From: Kalmusia sp. IMI 367209 | Lineage: Eukaryota > Ascomycota > Dothideomycetes > Pleosporales > Didymosphaeriaceae | Direction: 5' to 3' | DNA length: 64,000 nucleotides | NCBI GenBank assembly: GCA_027946365.1 | Contig: JAPEUQ010000006.1 | Span: 2,046,001-2,110,000 of the forward strand | Shown here: piece by piece, positions 47,033 through 59,274 of the stretch | How the letters are laid out: each line of letters begins with the position of its first letter | How positions within the stretch are numbered: the stretch's first letter is position 1 | Notes under the pieces: generated by a model | Databases searched by the model: none | Seen by the model: the letters and a program-made list of their open reading frames with translations, nothing else | What the model was told of the DNA's origin: nothing | Position numbers and translations under genes: made by a program

Positions 47033-47467
47033 GTGTGGAATGGCAGCGAAACCGACAAAAACCATATATCTAGTTGTTACGAGAGCACTTATTGAATTCA
47101 TTTCATTCCTTTGGCTGTTAGTGTATGGAATGAATCGTCGTGAGGCTGGTTTCACGATCATTCATTTTCTCTCTTAGTCTGATGGAGAATATTACGTGAC
47201 ATCTTCAAGATTCCAGCGTTGATGCATTTAAGTGCCTTTATTCGAATGGCAGTGGGCTTCTCGTAACAACATGTAGGCACTTGATTCTATCTAAGACATG
47301 CACCAGATTAGGAAGTTACCTAAGCGTGTTCATCACGTTTTTGAGCAATGTGTGATTGCAAAATAGACTATCACCGCTTGGATGTTGTTTTGAGCGCCCC
47401 TTCCTACCTGAAGTTGTTGTTAATCATTGTTGCAGTAACCCCCATTGTATTTGTAAAACTTTTGCAC
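47033..47467. other. Intergenic region
   Basis: About 435 A/T-rich bases between two convergent genes. No feature recognised. Confidence 0.5.
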
Positions 47468-49488
47468 TCAATCAGTTGCCTCATCGCATGCATAACGATT
47501 TAAACTCTCCTTTGAGCAAGCGTACCCTGGCCAGACAGTCTCCCACCTGCCTTCCGCAGTCTCATGATTATGCCACTTTGGTTCGCCTTTCCACTGCCAC
47601 AAATCATCCATAGCGCTCGCGACCTTGATCAAGCCAGCTTCGCTCCATTGTCGCCCGTAGACACACATGCCCGTGGGCAGGCCATACCCATTCTCACCAA
47701 CCGGTATGGAAGCTACCGGGTAGCCTGCATACGAAGGGATGGATGCGCACGCCGAGTCACCGCCACCAGTATCACCATTGGGTACAAGAAGTGCATCCAG
47801 CTCGATCACAGTCCCATCGGATAGTGTGACTGCGTGACCGCCATCGATAGTTTCGCGAGCTGTTCGTCGACCCCAATCAAAGGCTTTCCAGTAAGCATCT
47901 CCTGAAGTGCCATTCGTTGCGATTGCATTGTCGTAGAAATCCTGACCGGAAATCGTGTTGAACCACCACGTTGAATTCCCCAACGAGCCAGTGGTGGCAT
48001 TGTGCGCATCGTTCCATTCTGCCATTTGAGCGAGGGAGGACATGCTATAGCGTGTATCGTTTCCGGGGAAGGTCCAATTTTGTAGCCACTCACCGTAAGC
48101 AATGGCGAGAAGTGTATTGTAAACTGTGAGCTGGCCATATTCTTCAGGAATGTCAGCAGGCTGGCCGAATCCGTACGGATTAGCTATTTTGTCTATATTG
48201 GGAATATACTAGCATTGTTAGCGCTATAAATCAATGCTTTGGGATGCTCCTTCCGAAGGCTTACTGAGATGTTGTAGATCTCGGCTCCCGCTGCCTCAAG
48301 CTCCTTCACACGAGACTCATAGAGCCCACGCTGACCAGGCGTATTGACGGACTGAGAGGTCAGCATAGTTCAGATTCTCAGCGTATTCGAGTAACTCACA
48401 GGATTAGTGGACCAGTACGGGTTCCATGGAAGGCCTAGCCTCATGCCCTTTAAAGCATCCTTGGTAGTGACTTCTGCAGTATACCCGCTGGAAGGGAAGT
48501 GGCCCAGAGCACTGAAAGTCAAATTATCGTATTGGTCTGCACCGGCCATGACGTCTAATAGCAACGCAACATCTTTGACTGAGCGAGCCAACGGTCCAGG
48601 TGTGTCGTGATAGAAGCTTCCAGGGATGATGCCGTGACGAGACATAAGACCTGGCGTGGACTTGATAGTGCGTAAACCCAGATGACCAGCGGGGTGGACC
48701 AACGAGCTGCTCAATGTTAGTAATAGAGCTCTAAAAACTTTGTGGAGTTCATAGTATCTACCCATGAGTCTCTGAACCTAACGCGATAGCGGCCTGATTG
48801 ATTGCCACAGCAACTGAGCTCCCTCCACTACTCCCAGAGGTAGGTTGTGTAAGGTTATACGGATTCCTCGTCTGGCCGACTCTTGTTGAATATCCATCGG
48901 AAAAATTTGAGAGAGCTCGATGGTCAGCCGCCTCGGACAGTGCAGCATGTCCGAGTAATATGCCACCAGCAGCGCGAATCTTTTGAACCACCGTTGCCTC
49001 TCGAGCGTATCTGCCTCCAAGGAGGACGAGGCCGCCTTCGCTAGTGTTGTGTTTGTCATCAGTGTAAAAATTGTCCTTGACTACGAACGGAATACCGTGC
49101 AAAGGGCCGCGGATACCATGATTGTAACGTTCCTCATCTAGAAAGGCAGCTATAGAAAGCGCATCTGGATTAACCTCACTAATGGATCGAAGGTAGCTGT
49201 CATGTTTAGCAGTGAGATGGTCAGGCCTAAGAATATCACGGACCTGTTTGTCTGTTCAATCCTTGCTAGGTAACAAGAAACTAAGTCCTGACTAGACAAT
49301 TCTTCTAGAATCATGAAGCGTTGTAGCTCGTCAATGGTCGCATCTTCAATTTTAACGCCATTACACAATGGCATAGAAAAGGGCAAAGGATTACCAACAG
49401 TCGCACGTCGCGAGACACCGACATTGGATAGTGGAGTTGCATCTATGCAAGCCACAATGATTGCGAGGATTGCTCCAAGACTCGTCAT
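47468..49488 (-). CDS. Secreted amidase (amidase signature family)
   Basis: Five exons: 49488-49244, 49196-48762, 48706-48400, 48351-48265, 48208-47468; 604 aa in frame. ATG 49488 opens a signal peptide (MTSLGAILAIIVACIDATP). The Ser-cisSer-Lys triad is visible: Lys in PFVVKDNF, cis-Ser in TSGSSGGSS, and the nucleophile Ser in ALGSETHGS, whose preceding Gly codon is split by intron 2. Further typical blocks are GFDP-like GHFPSSGYTAE, HDTPGPLARSVKDVALLLD and the C-terminal GYPVASIPVG. Several NxT/S sites fit secretion. The family hydrolyses amides; the substrate cannot be told from sequence. Intron ends all follow GT-AG, and the gene appears intact, in contrast to its two left neighbours. Confidence 0.88.
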
Positions 49489-50153
49489 CTTGACAAACTG
49501 GAGCAATAGGTTACTGTGCACGAGGTGCTCGTCGTTCTGCTCTGCGGCTTTAACATTATTTATAACCACCTCCTCTCAATCGTCCAACCCGCATAGGTTT
49601 CCAACGCTAAGCAACTAGCCGACGAGTCATTTCTCCAGGGATTCTTATCTTTGATCCAAACATGAAATAAGACGCCGCCCTTTGGCCAAAATAGCCAGTT
49701 TCAACGAAGCCGACATGCCGAATATCTTTTAATTTCTCGGCGCGTACTTATGGTGTCATTCTAGGGCATTGGAGGGCAGGTTGTGGATGTTGTGAGCCTT
49801 GTCCTCCACTTTTGCAATATGTCCCAATCAGCGTGCTGCCTAGCGACAACTTGGTAATGGTATCTTGGCTTAGCTCTCCCGAGGTTGCGCCAAAGTGCCG
49901 GGCCAGGTCAACTATTGATGTCAGCTAATCGCCGTTACCTCTCTTGGGATTCTCTCCAGCTTATTCCGATAAGTGGAAAGACTAGCTCGTGGCATCGGGC
50001 ACAAAACCCTGTCCAGTAGATAATCATAATGGTCTTTCGGTCTTGGGCTAATATCGCAACGCGTATGGTATATCGTATCGACCTTCCCCACAAACAATCT
50101 TCATCAGAAACTTGATCGGAAAGGCTCAGACAAGGCCTAGACGGCTTTCCTAC
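49489..50153. other. Intergenic region
   Basis: About 665 bases upstream of the amidase gene; contains its promoter (TTATTTATAA near 49553-49565 may be the TATA box). No gene seen. Confidence 0.45.
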
Positions 50154-51671
50154 TCACACTGATCGTTCTGTACTCCGTTCGGACCCTCTTTCTTGTATCC
50201 ATATACCATCCACAGTATGACCGCACTTCTCCACCGCCGCCTTGACCTCTTCAATGATACCTCCAGCCTCAGCATAAAGCATTAGAGGTCGTCCACCAGG
50301 AGTCCAGGTCCTTGCTCCCGCCTGCAGTATGACTTCTGCCCAATCCGCATACCCACGCCACACAGCCATAAAAAGAGGCGGGATGTGATACCTACAGCCA
50401 GCATTACCAGGGTTCGGCCAGCAGTTGTCCACATCCACGCCGTTATGTAGCAAAAATTGGAGCAGACTGATATCCGGCTTAGGAGGTTTCGTAGCACGTG
50501 ATCTTGCTTTGCCGTCATGGAACATTCTGTGCTCATCCGATGGGAAAGGTCTTGCACGAAGAATATTTGCGTAGGCGCGCTGAAGGAGATAGTGTCGACA
50601 TTTATGATCGTTGAACCAAAGCGTGAAAGTTTCTGGAGCAGCGAGATTACTACTCGTGTTCGGGAGAGGGAAAACGCAAGCGTTGGGTCGCCAGTTCTCA
50701 CCCAGCCAGTCAAGGATCCCTTGAATCAGAGCGAGGTGGCCATGTTCGCCAGCCTTCCACGAAAGATATTCTAGGAGGCGTCTGCGTTTCATGGTATCTT
50801 GGAGATCTGTTGAAAATTCTAGAAGCAAACTGACTGCTTCTCTAGCCGAGTCCGAGCGCTCCGCTGCGCCTGCGAATAATGTGTATCTGGTCTTTTTATC
50901 GCAAATTAATGAAGGCTCTTTCTCAACAATACGACGCAACAACTCGACATTGCCATAACGGATGCAGAATTCGAACATTGTGGTACCAAAGCAGATGCTG
51001 TAGCGCCGCAACTTCTCTGCTGGTTCAAACATTTTAATGGTATCTGGATGGTTGTTCGCGACTGTGTGGCAGAATTCAACAAATTCATAATCTTCTTGAA
51101 TCTGCTCTTGTCGAATTAGATCGTTATTCTCCAATAAGCCTTCCTTCCGCCCATCTCCGTCTTTTGCCTTTTTCGAACGAAACATGCCGTTAATCATGTC
51201 TGACGTGTTATTACTCTTATGCGCAATAGCACTAGCTGTTTGGCGATTGTGAGTAACGAAGCGTAGCAACTGATTTAAGACTTCTTCTCGTTCTACTTCT
51301 TTATCTTCTTCGAGCCCCAGGTCGGCTAGTCGCCGTTCATACACTGGCACGAATAGATATGCAAACAAGCTCGGTTCGGCACTTTTGCGCCTGAGCCGGA
51401 AACGGAGGTACTTTTCGCGAAGGCTTTGTGGCACAGCGGACCACACATTTGCGTTGATAAATCGAGGTTCATCTGCTGGTCTTTTATCGGAGAATAACCG
51501 CGAAAGAATCTCCTGATCGAAAATAGCTGCAGATGTTAGCCTATCGAGACGCGCGATCAAGACGCTAGCTTGGTTACAGTTTACCAGCCTCAGCTGCAGC
51601 AACTCAATCCATGTCAATTGTATTTCCGCTTGAATGATGACAATTCGTAGTAACTCCAACGGTATGCGCAT
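50154..51671 (-). CDS. F-box-like / degenerate ankyrin protein, 505 aa
   Basis: A single exon from ATG 51671. The first about 45 residues (MRIPLELLRIVIIQ...LLQLRLVNCN) resemble the F-box-like start of many fungal proteins. The rest carries weak ankyrin-like helical pairs (TTMFEFCIRYGNVELLRRIV, SLLQFLLHNGVDVDNCW, PPLFMAVWRGYADWAEVILQ). No signal peptide or membrane helix. Such proteins are common, variable accessory genes in Dothideomycetes. Function unknown. Confidence 0.75.
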   Translation of the reverse strand: MRIPLELLRIVIIQAEIQLTWIELLQLRLVNCNQASVLIARLDRLTSAAIFDQEILSRLFSDKRPADEPRFINANVWSAVPQSLREKYLRFRLRRKSAEPSLFAYLFVPVYERRLADLGLEEDKEVEREEVLNQLLRFVTHNRQTASAIAHKSNNTSDMINGMFRSKKAKDGDGRKEGLLENNDLIRQEQIQEDYEFVEFCHTVANNHPDTIKMFEPAEKLRRYSICFGTTMFEFCIRYGNVELLRRIVEKEPSLICDKKTRYTLFAGAAERSDSAREAVSLLLEFSTDLQDTMKRRRLLEYLSWKAGEHGHLALIQGILDWLGENWRPNACVFPLPNTSSNLAAPETFTLWFNDHKCRHYLLQRAYANILRARPFPSDEHRMFHDGKARSRATKPPKPDISLLQFLLHNGVDVDNCWPNPGNAGCRYHIPPLFMAVWRGYADWAEVILQAGARTWTPGGRPLMLYAEAGGIIEEVKAAVEKCGHTVDGIWIQERGSERSTERSV

Positions 51672-52044
51672 TGTGTTATAGAAGGAAGACTCGCTTTGTA
51701 ACTATGATGGAAGGTAGGAGCAGAACAAGTCCTAAGAGTCGCCTCGAATCTTGAATTAAGCGAAGGAGTCATATAAACCCCTGTAATGATCTATTTTTGT
51801 CATCACTACCTATGCACTAACTATCAACGGCTAAGGCATGATTTAGAGGTACAGAGAATCTACTATAGGCTCTCAAAGAAGCACTAACTTATAGCATATG
51901 CAAAGAATTGATTATACGATACTTTTGCATCATGGTGAGCTGTAGGGATGACGAGGATCTCACTATAATGTCCGTTCCTGAAGCAATGCTCTAAAACAAG
52001 TCCTATATCATTCCCAACACGCTTGGAAATCTACACCTTCAACC
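51672..52044. other. Intergenic region
   Basis: About 370 A/T-rich bases containing the promoter of the 505-aa gene and the terminator of the metalloprotease gene. No gene seen. Confidence 0.5.
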
Positions 52045-54305
52045 TCAGAAAATATACTTCCAGTAGCCCCTCTTCCACCAGCCCTTTGACTCCTCCTCAC
52101 CCCTCTGAACTGCCACGGCGCTCCTTACGGTGAACGTGCCATTCCCAAGCGTCCCGTTTCCAACAGTCCCAGTCGGCAAGCTCATCCCCGCGCTCGCAAC
52201 TTCAGTCGGAACGTCAGTCAAGTCTCCCATCGTTCCGGGCAAAGCCATGTTCCATAAGGCCAAGCCGCCCGCAGCTTCCCAAGCGAGAACCCCAGCAGCA
52301 AGATTAGTCTTTTCGGAGCCAGACATGTCACCCGCAGTGAGAGGCTCAGGCTTTGCTGTTACTATTTCCTCATGGCCGGATTGAGTAGACGAGGGGCAGA
52401 CTTTGCGAGTACCAGTTCCAGAACAGCTCGCAGAATGTGTGACAGTAGAGGTACAGAGCGTACCAGAGCAAGATGATCGGTGGGTCGTAGTGCCTGAATG
52501 CGAAGCCGATGATGTTACAGTCGCCAAACTGGTGATGGTGGGCTCAGATGTGGATGGCAATTGCGTGCTTGGTGAAGAAGAGCGCTGACTACTTGATGGT
52601 GGTGGAGGAGGGGTGTGAGGACTTGAAGGTGGTGGCGGAGGAGCTGGAGTACTTGCAGGTGGTGGTGGAGGTGTTGGAGTACTTGGGGGTGGTGACAAAG
52701 GAGTGGGAGTGCTAATAGGCGGTGGTGGAGGAGGCGCAACAGACTTTGACGGGGTAGATCCTCCTGATCCACCACCGCTACCGCCACCGCGACCACCACC
52801 TCGTCCCCCCTTCGGTACTCTCTTCTCGATAGTAGAGCTCTCTGGGTCTCCAGCTGCAGGTGTCTCAGATTCAGCGCTTGTCTCCCCTGGTAGCCGCGCA
52901 TAACCTGTCTCCCATCTGTACTTATTGAAGTGCATCGCTAGACTCCAATAAACTAGCGTATCGATGTTTCTAGCCGCCTTGGCAGGATCTTCTTTGGCGA
53001 GTGTTGCAGCTCCATCGAATCCGTAAGCGACGTCCCCATTCTTCAGTAGCATGTCATCGAAGTAGAGCCGAGGCTGATTCCAGAAAGCTTGTGTGTGCAT
53101 AAGCTATGAATTTGTTAGAAACTCATATGGAAATCAAGAGCACGATGGTTACCTCGTGGAATAGCTTCATTCCAATCATACGGCCGAATGCCGCCAGATG
53201 ATAATCGTCAACCCTGTTATCGGCCATGTTCCAATACTGCTTAGGCAGAGTCGGCTTCAAAGCCCAAAGCGGTGTCTGCTTCTTGCTTTCGAGCGTTGCT
53301 TGAATTGTGAAATAGGCGGGACAAATTGTCATACTATGCTATGTCAATGTCGAAATAAAGGAGTTGTGCCCAATATCCTTACGATTCGGGAAAATTCTGG
53401 CCTGGCTTGCCTGTGAAAGTAACGGCCGCCCTCTTCCCTTGACAGGGCCTTCCGCTTGGATACTGCTTCCAAGACTTGCTGTCCGTGTTGAAAAGCCACT
53501 TATTGCCGGGCTGAAGTGGCGTTGAACCCTGGTAGCCCTTTTTCGTACTTGGATCCGTATCCATAAGCCACTTGTCGTCACAGTGAAGCTTCACATTTGT
53601 CCTGGAAGCTGCTGTCAAATGCTGGAGGGCTCGAGTCATCTTGGAGATTCGCTCAATGTGCTGCTGCGCGTCTGCTTGGAAATCTCCATTTTCCTCTCCA
53701 GTTTCTATATTCTCTTTCGTGATCTCGCCGAAGAGCACCTGATAGAGGGCGCTAAGCCGCTCCCACTCTTCATCATCAACGTCTGTAGGCTTCGACTCTG
53801 TGATTCCGGCTTGGTACTCAAGGACTTTTACAATCTTCTCAAGGCCATCCTTGCCTGCTCTCGCCAGGGGTCTGATCCCGGGCCATGCTTTCTCCACCCA
53901 TTGCTTGGCGGTCATGCTGCCATACCTATTTGCAAGGTACAAAGTTAGTGCGGTCCAAAATCACGATGATTGATACGTGAGGTAGATAGTGCAGCAAAGC
54001 GGAAAAAAGAAAATCGCTTCTTCCGCTACTACAGCACTAGGAGAAAGATTTGGGAACTTTTTGTGCTTGGCTTTCCCCCAGAACACACACTAGACAGAAG
54101 GACTCTCCTCGGAAACTTGCCCAGTGACTATAAATCACTCATTATTCTGGAATGTCACTTACTTTGTCTTGCAACTAGGCTCATCATATCCCCAAGCACG
54201 CTTTGAGAGTGCCTGAGAGGCTGATACGTCATTTGCTGGTCGGGCGTCGACGCCAGATAGGACTAGTAGTCCTATAGCAAGGAGGTCGGGACCGAAGAGG
54301 CGCAT
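52045..54305 (-). CDS. Secreted HExxH zinc metalloprotease, aspzincin (M35)-like, with low-complexity tail
   Basis: Four exons: 54305-54163, 53925-53383, 53333-53153, 53103-52045; 641 aa. A signal peptide (LLAIGLLVLSGVDA) is followed by a dibasic site (LSKR|AW), a likely Kex2-type processing point. The catalytic motif is HELMH; intron 3 falls exactly between its HE and LMH codons. About 20 residues later comes NGDVAYGFDGAATLA with AARNIDTLVYW, recalling the aspzincin third ligand Asp and the typical YG...A...NAD block of deuterolysin-like enzymes. The tail holds a Gly/Arg-rich run, a Pro-rich region with repeated PPPPPPxSTP units, then Ser/Thr-rich sequence with paired CSGT...C motifs, and possibly glycosylated or wall-bound. 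Enzyme class is inferred from the motif; the substrate is unknown. Confidence 0.8.
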
Positions 54306-55207
54306 TGTACTCGACACCTGCCTCGAAGCTTCTTCTAGCTACGCGCTACAAAAGGGTTTAATAGAGATTCGTATGATAAGTCTGAAAATTTGTGCTATAT
54401 GAAAAAGAGTGACTGTAATTCAATCTCGAAAGCGACAGAAAGAGGACAGACAGTGCTGTCTGCTCTCGAAGAAATAAAGAGCGACAGAAACGAAAGATAG
54501 AAACGAGTTGAAAAAGAATGTAATTATTGACTGTGTGCTTGAGGAAGCGTAACAAGATTATATAGAACTGAACTTAGTTCCGCTACGTCGGACATGCTGA
54601 TACTGCCCTGCGTGGTGGTGTCGGAAATCATTGAAAAGTTCAGCTCAGCGATCTTCTGTGCACAGACTACGATGCCTCTCCTGATGAGGTATTGTTCAGT
54701 GATAGTACCCGTAAGTAGATCTTGGCTGGGCACTCGGGACTCCCGAGAAGTCCTAGAATGGACGATGCTGTGGAAGCTGACGAGATAAGCCAATTAAAGT
54801 GTCGGCCCTCATGCCGGAGAGCTTAGCGAGCCGGCTTATTGATCAACCACAGCGGACATTTCGCGCCTCTTGTATTATCGGTGCTTGTATAGAGTAGATG
54901 TGGCTGACGTTCGGATTGATGATGCATCATGCCATCCATGGAAATGCAACGGACTTCAAGTTGCGCGAAGCTTCGCTGATGCCAAGAACAAGATAATTTG
55001 GCGACTCTTGCCCAACGAGCAAAGTAATGTCACCACAAGAGTATAGCATGGAATAGAGTCAATTGTACTCTTTTAAAGAATGTAATCATGATCCTGTTCT
55101 CACTCGCGCGACCGGTTCAGCGGTATCCTCAATTCTCTAATTAGATCCTGAGTACTATCTTCCTCTGACTTATTGCTATCTACGCTCCCTCTATAGATCG
55201 GAGCGTA
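54306..55207. other. Intergenic region
   Basis: About 900 bases with the promoter of the metalloprotease gene. An 89-codon minus-strand frame near 54524-54793 begins without ATG and shows no domain; I do not call it a gene. Confidence 0.5.
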
Positions 55208-56814
55208 CTAGGCAGTGCCCTTATTCACCTGATATTGATAATGATCGACCTTGTGCAAGGTCACGGTGGTAGAGTTGATATAAGGACATACCAGAGCCAC
55301 TGCATGGGCAAGATGCCCTGAAACATCATATCCACTAGCAAGGAAATTCTGGAACCAAGATGTACGTTCAGTTAGCGTGTTCCAATGAAGATATACGACG
55401 TAGCCTTCTTTAGGGCCTCTTATAAACCAGAAAGGGCCGTAGGGTTCCACAACACTTGAATCGCTTGACGATGCAGGCATCATTGTCCTGCAACGGTCAG
55501 AAGAGGATTGATGCAGATATCTATACACTTACCACAGGAATTGATGCAGGTACCAGACGAAGGCACTCTTCTCCTGCTTCGTAAGAGCGGTCCGGAAAGT
55601 GAAGGTAAGTGGCTCTACAATCGCACCGTCGTTCCATTCAGGAAGGTATCTAACTGGGTACGAATCGAGCTTAGGGTCGCGTTCAATATACGATTTGTCC
55701 TTCGGAAAGGATTTTGAACTCTTCACAAATGATTCGAAGGCTCTGTAGCTAGACATGTCCTTCCACCCTGGTTGATGTGAGTTATTGGTCACCAAGACTA
55801 GAGAGATTTGCTTACCTGCAATGAGTCGTATGATTTTGGGATCGCTCTCGTCCCTGCACCAATATAGCCGGTCTAAGCCGGGCTGAGTCGCGATTTCTTT
55901 ACATATGGCGGACAAGTTGGACAGATCTTCCTCTTCAAAGTTCTGTGTGAGATATAGAGCGATGATGCTCATGTGACGCTCATACGAATTGAACATCGAG
56001 AGGTAGTCCTCATCGTAGGGAAACCAACTAGAATCAGCCATGTTTCTCATCGGCCGAAACTCTAGATCGTTTGGATACGCTGCAATTCCAATCTCTGTCT
56101 GATCGAATGCAAGGGTGCCGTAGGTTATGGGGTTGACACGTAATAGATCTGGTGTATTCTTCGGGAGATCAATTTCGGATGGGGTCGTTGAACTCTCTAC
56201 AATTGGCGGTTCCAAGTCAATGACCTGAGTATGGTAATCAAACTGCAAGTCGGTCACAATTGAATCATGCGCTGGAGTTCCTTTTGCATCTGCTAGACCT
56301 AGGAATGTAACAGCTTCTTCATTGATCCGCCAAGCATAGGAAAACACATTCGCTTGCGAAGCATGTGTCCATCGCTTTGTGAAATCCTGGATCTGTCTCT
56401 CGGATGGTGTGTTATCGAATGTGTACAGCTGCAAGTGCAGCGGCGAGGCGTTTTGAAATAGCTCGACTGGTGCGTTTTCGAAGCTATAAACAACTGCAGG
56501 GCTTCGGAAGAAGGGCGTCATCATTCCTACTCCTAATGTCGAGTCGAAGAATTCATCGCGACTGTCCGCATCTTCCCAAGCTGCGAACGTGAGCGTCCAA
56601 GCCATGTGTTAGCTGGTGCCACACCCGAGGACTGACCAAGGAATATCCACAGCTTGTCGTCGACGATCTGACTTGCAACGTAACAATCATCGAGTCCCTT
56701 AGATTGAAGTATATACTGTAAAGTCGCGTGCGAGATGCTGCCGGTAATGCTATCGGGGTTTGCATGAGTAAAATTTTGCACAAGGAAAAGCTGAATAACA
56801 TCAAGAAAAGCCAT
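55208..56814 (-). CDS. Orphan protein, 485 aa
   Basis: Four exons: 56814-56637, 56580-55816, 55767-55533, 55487-55208, in frame over 486 codons. Intron 1 is GTCAGT...CGCAG with a GCTAAC branch; intron 2 (48 bp, GTAAGC...AACCAG) is a multiple of three without a stop and could be retained, adding 16 residues; intron 3 is GTAAGT...TTGCAG. The first exon (MAFLDVIQLFLVQNF...DDKLWIFL) joined to AWEDADSRDEFFDSTLG, and the later segment LQLYTFDN, look like tandem ferredoxin-like (ABM/EthD-type) modules, but this is only a structural guess. No signal peptide. Probably a lineage-restricted protein. Confidence 0.68.
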
Positions 56815-58069
56815 GTTGTATTTGCTAAGTTGAGACCAGAAGAATTACTGTCACGACAGCGCGCGATGGTTGTAAAATTGAAAGTCGGAGTTGGCGTTGA
56901 GGGCTGACGATGACTGAGCAGGCTGAGGCAACAGGCGAGCGGCCTCCGACCGTTTACATTGCTATTTTGGGAAGCATGAAGATAGGAGGTAGCGTTGACT
57001 TTACATTTAGTCGGTGAGAGTCATCTTGAAAAAATCTGAGCAGTGCAATGCGGAGGGCGGACGAATGGGAGCGAAGACCGAGCATGATGCTCGATACTAG
57101 TTGACTCACGTGAATAAGCCATATACCGCACGTGATCTTTCAACTCGATTGGCATCAGGCGACGACAGGCCTTTCCTTGAGTATAACTCCTCCTTCGCTC
57201 CTCACATATACATATCTGAAGTGCTATCGCCACACAGAAGAGCCGTTGCCTTGAACTAGTTCGCGTGCAAGAACTTTCACTGAGAAGGATCGCGCTAGTT
57301 CATGAGATGAGGACAAGCGCACTCAGAAAAGGAATCAAATCCCATTTTTGGCCCCAGCCTAAATTGAGCGTCCACTCTTCAGCCAAATTCAAACGACCTA
57401 GGATAATCATGCATCTCAAAAAAAGTGACCAGGGAAATAATGTGCTAGAAGCATGACATAGCCGTAGAGCTTGTACGTTATTTGTTAGCACGCATATAGA
57501 TATAATAGAAACATTTCGAAGGACGCTCATCGATATCAGACCATTTGTGTTAGGTATACAATGCACCTACGAATACTTCAACAAGTCTTATACGCTAATG
57601 AGACCCTGGCTCCTTACCCCACAAATCCTCTGGAGGACAGCGTATGTACGTATGCGTTTCCGCTGAACTAATACCTTCACTACCAAGGCGATTACGTCTG
57701 TACTCGGCTCCCGACTAATCACAGTCCGTTACGAGCTCGTGAGATGCTGTCGATCTTTGCTTCAAACTCAAGTTTTTACGAGCGGTCAGACTTTAGGTAA
57801 GGTGAGCTCGAACGACTGGTAGGAGATTATGAACGAAGGAATTAGTCTTCGCTCAGGATGAGAGCGGAACGAACCAGTCTTCTCGAGATGAGGAATCCCC
57901 TCTCCGGTGGCACCAAGCCAGTTTCCAGACTAGAAGTACAGGGTAAGACCACTTCCTAGCAATTGAAACCGTATATAAATCATACGCAATACCACTTCCC
58001 AAAGACGCCATCGAGTCTCTTGCTCCTCCTGATCACTCGAAACTATCTACTCAATCACCACTCGCGACG
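56815..58069. other. Intergenic region, 1.25 kb
   Basis: Contains the promoter of the 485-aa gene on its left and of the small secreted gene on its right. No gene recognised in between. Confidence 0.5.
57972..57979 (+). promoter_or_regulatory. TATA box of the small secreted protein gene
   Basis: TATATAAA-like sequence about 90 bases upstream of ATG 58070, followed by a C/A-rich leader (CTCAATCACCACTCGCGACG). This is the clearest core promoter in the window and suggests regulated, strong expression. Confidence 0.55.
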
Positions 58070-58343
58070 ATGAAGCTCCTTGCTACCCTTGCCGCCGTCG
58101 TAGTCGGACTCACAGGCCTCGCAAGCGCTGAGATTAGAGTCCGTTCGTCTTACTCTGACATAGAACTCAACTGACAACCGTATTTAGTGTGGTACATGTG
58201 CTTTCGATAACAAATACTGCGACGCTGGAGGCTCCTACCATCTCTGCTACGGCCAAATGGGCTGTGGTGGTGCTACGGCGTGTCCCGGCGGCTGCTACTG
58301 GGACGTGGGCAACCCGGAGTACGACGGTCAGGCACAGTGCTAG
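58070..58343 (+). CDS. Small secreted cysteine-rich protein, 74 aa
   Basis: Two exons, 58070-58138 and 58188-58343, joined by a 49-bp GTCCGT...TTTAG intron with a CTGAC branch. Residues 1-20 are a classic signal peptide (MKLLATLAAVVVGLTGLASA). The mature part of 54 residues has eight Cys (CGTC, YC, LC, GC, AC, GC, QC), enough for four disulphides, and is rich in Gly and Tyr. A TATA box sits at 57972. The size and Cys number are those of secreted defence-like or effector-like peptides of fungi; no known family can be named. It is too short and too split to appear as a long open frame. Confidence 0.75.
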
Positions 58344-59274
58344 TGGATAACGTTGGACTTTGGACTACAATGAATAAGGATCCATGGGAATGATTTTTTT
58401 TACGTCACCAATGCGCTCTTGTGTACCGTTGCCTCATCTTCTCCACTGGAACGTTAAACACCCAACTACTGACCTTATTCTTGAGGTACAAAGCGAAAGA
58501 GGGACCGCTGCTACCTTTATCGTCTGTCACTCTTTTAGACTACTTCACTCCTTTACTACTGACTCAATACCATGATACCCACTGTTCATTGACAAGTATA
58601 TTTCAGATGTTAGCCTATTTGAGGTACTGACTTCGGTGCTACTTTTTCCGTCTACTATCATATAGCCTACCCATCCTTTGACTGGATTTTAATGTAATAA
58701 GGGCGTCTCTACCCCGAAGTGCTCAACATGACATGGGGAAGAATAAGGCAGGCTTTGTCCTTCCAAGCAGGATGGCCGGATGTACAAGAGCCCTCAAGCA
58801 TCTAGTAGAAGGTATGCAGAGGTCAATGATTAGCAGCTCGTCTACCTGTCAAAGCTTGTTGTACAAAAAGTACACGACTTTGGTCTAGCTTATGAAAAGA
58901 TTGCGATGATTAACACAAGGAGCATCTGAAGGGACCCGAATCAGTACGACAAATTGCTACCATCGAAGGAAAGAGGGAGGTCGTAAGAGGCGTAGACTTT
59001 AGGGTGGTTACCATTCTACATTACAATGTAGTATGCTTCTTATATGAATAAGCTCCAATATACACACGAAACGCCATGCCAGATCAGCTGGATGCGACTT
59101 CGCTGTTTCTGATTCCGAAAGATTCTAACGCCGATATGCTAGGGGTATCGCTCATAATCCCATTAACCATGCTCCCTTGACACCTTTTGAAAGTACAATG
59201 CAACCGCGCCTTTGGTAAAAATATTAATCCCGTAGCGATGCAGCGCTCGCGGTGAATGTATCGTTCTTTGTACC
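58344..59274. other. Intergenic region
   Basis: About 930 bases: 3' end of the small secreted gene and the 3' flank of SCC2. No gene recognised. Confidence 0.5.

Noticed and set aside
55768..55815. Treating the 48-bp intron of the 485-aa gene as coding
   Set aside because: GTAAGC and AACCAG ends fit splicing better, but retention cannot be excluded and is mentioned in the entry.
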